Made by a program: the position numbers and the translations under genes. From contig WTBY01000004.1 in the NCBI GenBank assembly GCA_013138865.1, positions 1 to 64,000 on the forward strand: a DNA stretch of 64,000 bases. The letters run 5' to 3'. The stretch comes from Helicobacteraceae bacterium. GTDB lineage: Bacteria; Campylobacterota; Campylobacteria; Campylobacterales; Sulfurimonadaceae. This document shows, one piece after another, positions 52,981 to 60,746 of the stretch; the first letter of the stretch is position 1, and each line of letters begins with the position of its first letter. The notes below the pieces were generated by a model. The model was not told the DNA's origin and searched no databases. It saw only the letters and a program-made list of their open reading frames with translations.

Positions 52981-54306
52981 GTGCCATTTAGCTCACTCAA
53001 AAGTAAAATATCAAACAAAAACCTTTCAACTCACTTTGGTGAAATTTTAAAAATTAACGCTACTACTATTGTAGCTAGTGGGCTCAAAGTAAGTATTGGG
53101 GACACTGTTGTGATCAGCTCTCAGACTCATGGTGAAGAGACTCGTGGGATGGTAACAGAAGTTGAGGGTGTTAAGTTTTTTATAACCCCTTTTAGTTTTG
53201 TTGAGGGTTACAGAAGCGGCGACAAGGTTTTTAGCGATCGTAGTGGTATGAGCATACCTGTTTGTGATGGACTTTTAGGTCGAGTGGTTGATCCCTTTAT
53301 GCGTCCTATTGACGAAAAAGGCACTGTTCATGCTACCTCTTCACAACCTATTATAAAAGCTCCGATCGCTGCTATGAAGCGTGGTATGATCGATGAGATC
53401 TTTAGTGTTGGTGTTAAGACTATTGACGGTTTTTTGACTTGCGGTAAAGGTCAAAAGATGGGGATTTTTGCAGGATCTGGTGTTGGTAAATCAACTCTTA
53501 TGGGGATGATCGTTCGTGGCTCTACTGCTCCTATAAAAGTAGTTGCTCTGATCGGCGAGCGTGGTAGAGAGATCCCTGAGTTTATACAAAAAAACCTTGG
53601 TGGAAATTTAGAGAACACTGTGATCGTAGTTGCGACTTCTGATGAGTCTCCACTTATGAGAAAGTATGGAGCTTTTTCAGCTATGAGTGTTGCTGAGTAC
53701 TTTAAAGATCAAGGTCATGACGTGCTGTTTATGATGGACTCTGTTACTCGTTTTGCTATGGCTCAACGTGAGATCGGTCTAGCACTTGGAGAGCCACCAA
53801 CTTCAAAAGGTTACCCACCAAGTTCACTTACAATTCTGCCACAACTTATGGAAAGAGCTGGAAAAGAGGATGGAAAAGGTAGTATTACTGCTTTTTTTAC
53901 AGTTTTGATCGAGGGTGATGACATGAGTGATCCGATCGCGGATCAATCACGTTCTATTTTAGATGGTCATATAGTTTTAGATCGTGCTTTAACAGACTTT
54001 GGGATCTACCCACCCATTAATATATTAAACTCTGCGTCACGTGTTATGAATGATATTGTAGATGAAGATCATATGAAAGCTGTTAGAAAATTTCGCCGTC
54101 TCTACTCACTACAAAAAGAGAATGAGATGATTATAAGAATTGGGGCTTACACAAAAGGTAACGATCCTGAACTTGATGAAGCGATAGATAAAAAAGTACG
54201 AATGGAAGAGTTTATGTCTCAAGGCTCAGGTGATGCACCCTCTTATGAAGAGAGTGTTCATATGTTAATGGAGCTTATGGGTATAGCTAAAACTCCAGCT
54301 TCATAA
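52981..54306 (+). CDS. fliI: Flagellum-specific ATPase
   Basis: A 441-residue ATPase of the flagellar type III export apparatus. Walker A is AGSGVGKST (about 165-173); Walker B-type LFMMDSVTRFAMAQREIGLA and the family segment GEPPTSKGYPPS follow. It is homologous to F1-beta and works as a hexamer at the export gate. The start is GTG at 52981; there is no better start in the short open stretch upstream. The 3' end overlaps the convergent moeA by 20 bases. No other flagellar gene is adjacent. Confidence 0.94.
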   Translation: MPFSSLKSKISNKNLSTHFGEILKINATTIVASGLKVSIGDTVVISSQTHGEETRGMVTEVEGVKFFITPFSFVEGYRSGDKVFSDRSGMSIPVCDGLLGRVVDPFMRPIDEKGTVHATSSQPIIKAPIAAMKRGMIDEIFSVGVKTIDGFLTCGKGQKMGIFAGSGVGKSTLMGMIVRGSTAPIKVVALIGERGREIPEFIQKNLGGNLENTVIVVATSDESPLMRKYGAFSAMSVAEYFKDQGHDVLFMMDSVTRFAMAQREIGLALGEPPTSKGYPPSSLTILPQLMERAGKEDGKGSITAFFTVLIEGDDMSDPIADQSRSILDGHIVLDRALTDFGIYPPINILNSASRVMNDIVDEDHMKAVRKFRRLYSLQKENEMIIRIGAYTKGNDPELDEAIDKKVRMEEFMSQGSGDAPSYEESVHMLMELMGIAKTPAS

Positions 54307-55498
54307 CGTTAACTAAAGTATCTTTTTCAAGAGTTCCATCGCTCTCACCTGTTAGAAGTAAAGCTGTTTGCTTACCTAGCATATTTGTTAAAATGGCACT
54401 ACTTCCATTTTTCTTTTGGCTAAAATCTACATAATAAGAACCATCTTCAAAGCTTAAGTTACATGTTGTAAACTCACTCTTTTTACTTCTTTTGTTAAAT
54501 GTCTCTTTTAGAGTTGCCTCTACAATCACACTCTGTTGATCAAAATTTAAAAACTTACGAATTAATGGAATAACATATAAAATAAAAGTAACCGTTGAGC
54601 TATACGCAAAACCCGGAAGTGCTACTATAAACTTTTTACCATATTTAGCTAAAAGAATATGCTGACCTGGTTTAATATTTACACCTTTGTAAATAACTTC
54701 TGCCCCAAGTGCGGGAATAATATCTTTTACAAAATCATAATCTCCAACACTCACACCTCCTGTACTTACAACTATATCTGAGCACTCTAGTGCATTTTCA
54801 AAAGCCTCTTTTATAGAAGCTTTGTCATCTTTAACACAACCCATTTGAACGGCTTTTGCTCCGCTTTGAGTTGCAAGTGCTTGAAGTGTGTAGCTGTTAG
54901 AGCTTCTAATTTGCGAAGAGCGTGTTTGTTCAACTCCAAGGTCTAAAAGTTCACTTCCAGTACTTAAAATACTAACACGAGGTTGAAGAGAGACACTAAC
55001 CATTACTTTGTTAAGACCAGCCATAACTCCGATCTCTGCGAAAGTAATTTTAACACCCTTTGTAATAAGAGTGTCATCTTTTGAGTAGCTCTCAGCGATC
55101 GGACGCGTTGCAAAACCTAAAGGTACTTTTTCATCAATAGTTATTTTATTATCTTTAAAAGTGACATTCTCTATGTTTATAAGTGTATCAGCCCCAATAG
55201 GCATAATAGAACCAGTAAATGTTTTTATACAGGTACCATTTGTCACTTCTTCACTATTTTCACTCCCAGCAGGGTTATCGCCTAGTACTTTTATAACTCC
55301 ACTATCTTGATCGCTAAACTTGATCGCATAACCATCCATTGAGGCGGTTACTGCTTCTGGGTAGTTATTAGATGCTACTATATCTTCAGCTAAAATTCTG
55401 CCTTGTGAGTCATTTAAAAAAATGCTTTCTACTCTACTGTTTGTAACATCTAAAGCATTTAAGATCTCTTGCGACTTGCTATATGACATAAAACTCAT
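54287..55498 (-). CDS. moeA: Molybdopterin molybdenumtransferase
   Basis: A 403-residue MoeA that inserts molybdate into adenylylated molybdopterin. Family signatures: SMDGYAIKFSD (about 58-68), STGSELLDLG (about 175-184) and VVSTGGVSVGDYDFVKD (about 235-251), followed by KPGQHILLAKYGKKFIVALPG. It overlaps moaE by four bases. The MoaD-MoaE-MoeA group lies next to the molybdenum oxidoreductase operon, so its products probably serve that enzyme among others. Confidence 0.94.
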   Translation of the reverse strand: MSFMSYSKSQEILNALDVTNSRVESIFLNDSQGRILAEDIVASNNYPEAVTASMDGYAIKFSDQDSGVIKVLGDNPAGSENSEEVTNGTCIKTFTGSIMPIGADTLINIENVTFKDNKITIDEKVPLGFATRPIAESYSKDDTLITKGVKITFAEIGVMAGLNKVMVSVSLQPRVSILSTGSELLDLGVEQTRSSQIRSSNSYTLQALATQSGAKAVQMGCVKDDKASIKEAFENALECSDIVVSTGGVSVGDYDFVKDIIPALGAEVIYKGVNIKPGQHILLAKYGKKFIVALPGFAYSSTVTFILYVIPLIRKFLNFDQQSVIVEATLKETFNKRSKKSEFTTCNLSFEDGSYYVDFSQKKNGSSAILTNMLGKQTALLLTGESDGTLEKDTLVNVMKLEF

Positions 55499-55932
55499 GA
55501 TAGAAGTCCACTCCCTTTTATTTCAGTTGAGCGCTCAAGTGCGTAGATACGCTTACCCTCACGCAGGTCATATTTCCAAATAGGAGCACTTGCTTTGAAG
55601 TCCTCTACAAACTCATCTATCATCTCTAAAGCAACGCGACGTTTTGGTGAGAATACTGCAGCTATGTAAGAGCTCTCATGAAGTAAAACATCACCCTCGC
55701 TATGTGCCATTTTAAGTTTTGCACCTTTTTCTTTTGCTTTTGCTTGCCATGCGTTAAACCAACTTTTAAGTATTGGCTCATAAAGATCAAAACTAAGACC
55801 ATCTATGTTATCTTCACTTCTTACAGTTCCAACAAAAGGGATATATGCCCCATAGTTACTCTTAGCTTCTTCTTCGTACCATTTTTGTAAAATAGTAGGA
55901 ACGTCAAGTGAGCCTTTATGTAGTTCTAACAT
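55495..55932 (-). CDS. moaE: Molybdopterin synthase, catalytic (large) subunit
   Basis: A 145-residue MoaE: GAYIPFVGTVRSEDNIDGL is the family GxxxxFxGxVR segment, and KWYEEEAKSNYGA precedes it. HSEGDVLLHESSYIAAVFSPKRR contains the conserved basic residues of the active site. With MoaD thiocarboxylate it converts precursor Z (cPMP) into molybdopterin. Three bases separate it from moaD. Confidence 0.93.
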   Translation of the reverse strand: MLELHKGSLDVPTILQKWYEEEAKSNYGAYIPFVGTVRSEDNIDGLSFDLYEPILKSWFNAWQAKAKEKGAKLKMAHSEGDVLLHESSYIAAVFSPKRRVALEMIDEFVEDFKASAPIWKYDLREGKRIYALERSTEIKGSGLLS

Positions 55933-55935
55933 AAA

Positions 55936-56157
55936 TTAGCCACCACATACAGGAGGTAAAAGTGAGATTTTATCTCCATCTTTAAGCTCAATATCAAGTG
56001 AAGATGTAAGTGTATCGTTTACAGCCACTGCACAGTTTTCTAGCCATGATGTAAGCTCACTATCTTGTTTCAAAATATTTGAAACTTCTTTTAGTGTTGA
56101 TGCATCAAGCTCTACACTTGGTTTTTGAATAGGTCCTAAAAATTCTACTTTTACCAT
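55936..56157 (-). CDS. moaD: Molybdopterin synthase sulfur carrier subunit
   Basis: A 73-residue ubiquitin-like protein ending PPVCGG; the terminal Gly-Gly is the site of thiocarboxylation. AVAVNDTL and LKDGDKISLLPP are typical. It supplies sulfur to MoaE. The gene starts 12 bases after the ferredoxin gene. Confidence 0.93.
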   Translation of the reverse strand: MVKVEFLGPIQKPSVELDASTLKEVSNILKQDSELTSWLENCAVAVNDTLTSSLDIELKDGDKISLLPPVCGG

Positions 56158-56169
56158 TCTTTTAGCCTT

Positions 56170-57246
56170 TTATATATCTTTTGCCATTGTAAACATATCT
56201 GTAAAGTTAACAGTAAAGTCTTCACATCTATCACAAATAGGTTCTCCACCCTTATATGGGAATGGACATTTACACTCTTGACATACAACCATATCGTAGT
56301 GAACTAATGTAGTACCTCGATCGTAAACTATATTTACAAGGTCATAGTTCTCTTTAGATGTGATCGCATTTGACTTGCATATATCATCACAAATACCACA
56401 ACTTGTACATGAAGAGTAAATTATATTTATTCCCTGCTTGTCTGAAGTTGCTACGAGAGCTTCTGTTGGACAAAATTGTACACAATCACTACAGTTTATA
56501 CACTTTTGAAAATCTATAATCTTTTCAGTAAAAAGAGTATCAGACATTGTCTTATTTTCAAAAAGATCTAGCTTTAACTTAATAGAGTTCTTTAAAATAG
56601 TATGCTTAAGTGGTAGTTTTGAGTTTAACTTTGCTTGATGAAGCTCGGTAATAGCTGGCTCTTCCTCACCCTCTTGTAGCTTCTCTTTAGTTTTTGAGAA
56701 TATCTCCTTAAACATAGCACGGCGATCATTTTCATCATCAATATACTCTTTAGTATTGATCTTAATTTTCACATTAGAGTCTTCAAAAAACTTATTTGAG
56801 TGTGCTATATTTTCTCTTATATGCTTTTCAACTGTTTCATCTTTATTTAGTTCACACTCTTCACATAAAGACATATCACAAGTGATCTCTGCTTCATTTC
56901 TTAGTGCCATAGATATAAAGTGATGTTTATCAAAAGCACTAAGACATGAACTATTTTTTTTACAAGAAATTAAACTATCATCTGTTTCACTGAATCGTAC
57001 AGTAAACTCATTAGGATCAAAATTCTCAATAGAGATAGCTTCAGTAGGACAAATACCTATGCAAACAGCACAATCATTACAGCTTTTTGAGTCAAGTATT
57101 ATTTTATTTCTAATAACTTCAAATGCATCTTTAGGACATAGGTCTATACATAGTGTACAGTCGTTATGGTAGTAAGCATTACGAAGACATCTAGTCCCCT
57201 TAAAACTTAGGAGTTCTGACTTCTGTATAAAGTTATCTAAACCCAT
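56170..57246 (-). CDS. Polyferredoxin with four [4Fe-4S] motifs
   Basis: A 358-residue protein. Cysteine clusters appear as CTLCIDLCPKDAF (about 31-43), CNDCAVCIGICPTEAI (about 56-71), CINCSDCVQFCPTEAL (about 249-264) and CTSCGICDDICKSNAI (about 279-294). A C-terminal CQECKCPFPYKGGE...CDRC module could bind zinc or another cluster. It has no signal peptide, so it is cytoplasmic. It abuts the TorD gene. Such ferredoxins accompany type II/III DMSO reductase-family loci and may help in enzyme maturation or electron supply. Confidence 0.87.
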   Translation of the reverse strand: MGLDNFIQKSELLSFKGTRCLRNAYYHNDCTLCIDLCPKDAFEVIRNKIILDSKSCNDCAVCIGICPTEAISIENFDPNEFTVRFSETDDSLISCKKNSSCLSAFDKHHFISMALRNEAEITCDMSLCEECELNKDETVEKHIRENIAHSNKFFEDSNVKIKINTKEYIDDENDRRAMFKEIFSKTKEKLQEGEEEPAITELHQAKLNSKLPLKHTILKNSIKLKLDLFENKTMSDTLFTEKIIDFQKCINCSDCVQFCPTEALVATSDKQGINIIYSSCTSCGICDDICKSNAITSKENYDLVNIVYDRGTTLVHYDMVVCQECKCPFPYKGGEPICDRCEDFTVNFTDMFTMAKDI

Positions 57247-57825
57247 CTACTCTTCTTCCTCTTTAGGCTTATTAGCTTCTAAGTACTCAAGATCTGCACA
57301 CAAGAACTCTATAGTGAAATCACAAAAGTCTTTATAAAATGGTGTCTGCAACATACTTTTAACACCCATCATATAAGGTATTACCCAAACAAAAAGATGT
57401 TCATTCATAAATTTAAGTTGTGGAGCATCTTCTTTTCTATAAATAAGTGTCTGCATAAACGCGAACTCTATACTTAAATGATCTGGTGCCATTATCTCAG
57501 TTTGATTCATCTTTACATCAAAGCCATTGTTGTAATAAAATGCCATTACAGGGTTTTGAAGTCCAACAAGTGACTCACTCTTAGCATCTAACACAAAAGA
57601 CTCAACAGGTTGTGCACTCATAATAAAAGTTGAGCTAAAATCTACATTTAACTCTTTAATAATATCTTCATCGCTAGTCTCACTAAACCACTTAGATGAT
57701 TCCTCACCTAAAACTTCTAGTAACTCTTTATTAGCTTTAAGATCTTTAATAAAACGCGCATCTGCGTTATCGCTCATTACACGTGAAAGAAACGCGTACG
57801 TATATAGTCTATAATCATTATCCAT
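57247..57825 (-). CDS. TorD/DmsD-family molybdoenzyme chaperone
   Basis: A 192-residue all-helical chaperone. The family motif region is APDHLSIEFAFMQTL (about 113-127), with YTYAFLSRVM at the start. TorD-type proteins bind the apoenzyme or its Tat signal and help cofactor insertion before export. The likely client is the Tat-dependent alpha subunit encoded 3 kb upstream. Transcribed separately behind a terminator, ahead of the ferredoxin and moa genes. Confidence 0.88.
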   Translation of the reverse strand: MDNDYRLYTYAFLSRVMSDNADARFIKDLKANKELLEVLGEESSKWFSETSDEDIIKELNVDFSSTFIMSAQPVESFVLDAKSESLVGLQNPVMAFYYNNGFDVKMNQTEIMAPDHLSIEFAFMQTLIYRKEDAPQLKFMNEHLFVWVIPYMMGVKSMLQTPFYKDFCDFTIEFLCADLEYLEANKPKEEEE

Positions 57826-57910
57826 AAAATACTCGCATTAAAATTTGTAGGTAGTTTGTAACATATTTAGGCTTCAAATTGCCTAATAAGAGAGGGTTAA
57901 AAGTGAAACT

Positions 57911-57933
57911 TTTAGAGTCCTAAGGACTCTAAA
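57911..57933 (-). terminator. Terminator of the molybdoenzyme structural operon
   Basis: A perfect 10-bp stem TTTAGAGTCC/GGACTCTAAA (57911-57920, 57924-57933) with loop TAA, directly after the stop of the small cysteine-rich gene. On the minus strand it is followed by AGTTTCACTTTT. It separates the reductase genes from torD. Confidence 0.75.
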
Positions 57934-57934
57934 A

Positions 57935-58330
57935 TTATAAACAACCTTTGAAGAAAGACTTCTTAGGTGGTGGTGGAGCTTCAAACTCTCTTACAGTAAT
58001 TACATTTTTAGCAGAATCATATTCGCCAATTAATGTAACACCATTCATACTAATACCAGTATCAAGTAGTGATGGAGCGATAGAACTTGTATCTAGCTTA
58101 TAGATAATATTATCATCATGAGAATACAGAACTAAAGGAGTATTTTCATTAACATCAGTCTTTAAAAAACAACCATTGCTTCCACAAAAGTAATTCTCTA
58201 AATAACAGTTAGTAAATTGTCCAGATTTTGCACACTGTTCAGTTGTTAAAAATCCACTTTTTTCAAAACCTTCATCTTCAGCAAATAGACTTACAACTAA
58301 AGCAAGTGCAACTAATGCAATCTTTTTCAT
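57935..58330 (-). CDS. Small periplasmic cysteine-rich protein of the molybdoenzyme operon
   Basis: A 131-residue protein with signal peptide MKKIALVALALVVSLFAE. The mature part has five cysteines (EQCAKSGQFTNCYLENYFCGSNGCF, and one near the C-terminus), which could form disulfides or bind a metal. PPPPKKSFFKGCL ends the protein. I do not recognise a family. Its ATG touches the stop of the haem subunit gene, so it is cotranscribed and may be an assembly factor or accessory subunit. Confidence 0.72.
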   Translation of the reverse strand: MKKIALVALALVVSLFAEDEGFEKSGFLTTEQCAKSGQFTNCYLENYFCGSNGCFLKTDVNENTPLVLYSHDDNIIYKLDTSSIAPSLLDTGISMNGVTLIGEYDSAKNVITVREFEAPPPPKKSFFKGCL

Positions 58331-59532
58331 TATTTCACCTCCGCTTTTAGTGTTTGAAGATAAGCGATAATATCATTAAGACTCTCAGCATCCAACCAAG
58401 TATAATCAGTCATACTTGAAACACGCTTACCATTATCTAAAGTATACCACATATAGTTAGAGTGAGCATTTCTATTATAACCAGGAACAATTACAGCACT
58501 TGGATTTAATAGTGATTCACGTAAATAACCAGCAGTAGCATAACCACCAATATTAGCTAAAGATGGTCCCATTAAATTAACTGGATCACTTAGCTCAATT
58601 TGGTGACAACCAGCACAACCATTAGTTGAAACTGCTTCTTTACCTTTAGCTACATCACCCTTAACTTTTGCACTTGTTGCAGCAATAAGAGCAGAAGCAT
58701 CTTGACCACCCTCTAGTTCAACACTTAACCAAGGAGTTAGGTATTTAATACCATCACGTCCAAGTTTAGCACCATCCCATGTTGCGATCGCAACTGGAAA
58801 AGCACTTTTATTAAGTGTTGCATAGCTATCACTAATAGGACGAGCTAAAGTACCCATCCATTTTTTGTCTTTATAAGACAGACGTGAATATGAGTTATAT
58901 TTACTAGCATCTTTGATCTCTGTCATAGAACGGAAACCCTCACTAACAAATGATTTCTCATAATCATTACTACCGATACCTTTAACTTTTTTGTCAAATT
59001 TCTTTAACTCTGGACCAAAGAACTCTGTTTGATTACGGTTCAGCTGATAATAAACATTACCATCGCCATTTGGTTCATAGAATCCTCTAACAGCTTTTTG
59101 TAAATATACTGCAACAGGACGGTTATCACTACCCATACCAATGTATGGAAGCTTATTAACATCTTTTACTTCTGAAGGGAATTGTAAAGCAAAACCATCA
59201 GCGTAAGAGTCTGTTTTGTAACCTGTTTGAATATTCATTGTCACGTCATCCCAAACAACTAAAAATGCAACTTCTTTACCGTTATAAACAGCAGCAACAT
59301 TAGCGATTTTTGCACCATTGTCACTATTTAGTTTATTAGCAGTTTTGTCATTCATTTTAATTGCAGTTTGAGGATACATAGTTACTTCAGAAAATTTTGC
59401 GCTCTTCCAAAAAGGTGATGTATATGACACTTTAGTTAAATCGGCATCTACTTTTTGTGCAACTATATCAGCTGCAAATGCTGCAGTTGCAGCAAGTGTT
59501 GTAGCTAATAGTGTAGATATAATCTTTTTCAT
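58330..59532 (-). CDS. Haem subunit: ethylbenzene-dehydrogenase-type b-haem domain fused to c-type cytochrome
   Basis: A 400-residue periplasmic protein with signal peptide ending AATAAFAAD. The N-terminal part (about 25-280) resembles the gamma subunit of type II DMSO reductase-family enzymes (DdhC/EbdC/SerC type), which binds b-haem through Met/Lys ligands. The C-terminal part has one c-haem site CAGCH (about residue 305), with GPSLANIGGY and a Met in the SSMTDYTW segment as a possible axial ligand. The fusion would pass electrons from the iron-sulfur subunit to a periplasmic cytochrome pool. One-base overlaps on both sides. Confidence 0.86.
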   Translation of the reverse strand: MKKIISTLLATTLAATAAFAADIVAQKVDADLTKVSYTSPFWKSAKFSEVTMYPQTAIKMNDKTANKLNSDNGAKIANVAAVYNGKEVAFLVVWDDVTMNIQTGYKTDSYADGFALQFPSEVKDVNKLPYIGMGSDNRPVAVYLQKAVRGFYEPNGDGNVYYQLNRNQTEFFGPELKKFDKKVKGIGSNDYEKSFVSEGFRSMTEIKDASKYNSYSRLSYKDKKWMGTLARPISDSYATLNKSAFPVAIATWDGAKLGRDGIKYLTPWLSVELEGGQDASALIAATSAKVKGDVAKGKEAVSTNGCAGCHQIELSDPVNLMGPSLANIGGYATAGYLRESLLNPSAVIVPGYNRNAHSNYMWYTLDNGKRVSSMTDYTWLDAESLNDIIAYLQTLKAEVK

Positions 59533-60653
59533 TAGTGGTGTCCCCCTAAAGTAGCATTCGGATCGTAGTATTGAATACCACTATCTTTAGTATATTTACC
59601 AGCTAAGTAACGTGTATCAACAGGAGCAAGAGGAGTTTGACCTTTCTCTTTAGCAACTGCTTGATAGTAGTTATTATCTAAACGGAACATATCAGAGTGC
59701 TTGAATGCAATAAGAATATCCATAAGATCACTTTTACCAGTCTCTTTACGTTTAGCCATCTCATCTTTTAAAGTTTTCACTGAAGAGTGAATATCAGCAC
59801 CAAATAGTTTTTCTAACTCTTCCATTGGAAGACGATTAGATCCTTCAATAGGTTTACCATTAGCGTCAAATTTAACAGGTGACTCTGTAGGTGGAATATA
59901 GAAAATATTTGGTTGAGTACCATAGTCACTTCTTAATGGAAGAGCCACTTTGTACTTATTTACTAATTTATGTACTTGACCTTCTTCATCATCTAAGAAA
60001 CCAACAAAACGGATACGTCCAACACATTGTTGTGCACAAGCTGGTGGTAATCCTTGCTCTATTCTTGGAAAACATAAAATACATTTCTCAGATTTAGAAA
60101 GTTTTGGATTAAAATAGATTTTTTTATAAGGACACCCTGCGATACAGTAACGGTAACCTTGACAACGATCTAAATCAACTAAAACAACACCATCTTCTTC
60201 GCGTTTAAATATAGCATCACGAGGACACGCACTTAAACAACCAGGATTTGTACAGTGGTTACAAATACGAGGAATATAGAAAAAGTAGTTATCTTGAGGA
60301 AATGTACCAGCACCCTCATCTTCATCCCAGTTAGGACCCCATGTAGGCTCTACATTTGGTTCAAAAGATTCACCTTTTGCTAAACCTTCATAGTTATAAT
60401 CCCAAGGTACACCATAGTCTGCTTCTAGATTAGGGATAATACCTGGTTGTAAATCACCAGCAGCATCAAAACCACCACCAAGTTCCATCCAATTTTTTGG
60501 ATAACCAGTTCCTGGATAAGTTTCAACGTTATTCCAATACATATACTCACGACCATTACGATTAGTCCATTGAGTTTTACATGCTACCGTACATGTTTGA
60601 CACCCAATACACTTATTGAGGTCCATTACCATTGCTAATTGTCTTTTTGACAT
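59532..60653 (-). CDS. Iron-sulfur (beta) subunit of type II molybdoenzyme
   Basis: A 373-residue NarH/DdhB-type subunit. Cluster motifs: CIGCQTCTVAC (residues 15-25), CNHCTNPGCLSACP, CQGYRYCIAGCPYKK and CILCFP...CAQQC. In the third, a Tyr stands where the second Cys would be, the signature of a [3Fe-4S] cluster as in NarH. Thus three [4Fe-4S] and one [3Fe-4S] are expected. There is no signal peptide; it is probably exported with the alpha subunit. The start is ATG 60653; the codon before it is TTG and AAAGGAG lies seven bases upstream. Confidence 0.92.
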   Translation of the reverse strand: MSKRQLAMVMDLNKCIGCQTCTVACKTQWTNRNGREYMYWNNVETYPGTGYPKNWMELGGGFDAAGDLQPGIIPNLEADYGVPWDYNYEGLAKGESFEPNVEPTWGPNWDEDEGAGTFPQDNYFFYIPRICNHCTNPGCLSACPRDAIFKREEDGVVLVDLDRCQGYRYCIAGCPYKKIYFNPKLSKSEKCILCFPRIEQGLPPACAQQCVGRIRFVGFLDDEEGQVHKLVNKYKVALPLRSDYGTQPNIFYIPPTESPVKFDANGKPIEGSNRLPMEELEKLFGADIHSSVKTLKDEMAKRKETGKSDLMDILIAFKHSDMFRLDNNYYQAVAKEKGQTPLAPVDTRYLAGKYTKDSGIQYYDPNATLGGHH

Positions 60654-60722
60654 CAATGTTCTCCTTTTTTATATCTCATCGCTTTTGCGATTAGTTAGTG
60701 CTTTAATGAAAAAGCTATAACC

Positions 60723-60741
60723 ATTTGAGTTAAACTCAAAT
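60723..60741. other. Intercistronic hairpin between alpha and beta subunit genes
   Basis: ATTTGAGT (60723-60730) pairs with ACTCAAAT (60734-60741), loop TAA, in the gap between the two genes. It may set mRNA stability or partially attenuate; a TTTTT lies about ten bases beyond on the minus strand. Confidence 0.4.
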
Positions 60742-60746
60742 AGTGA

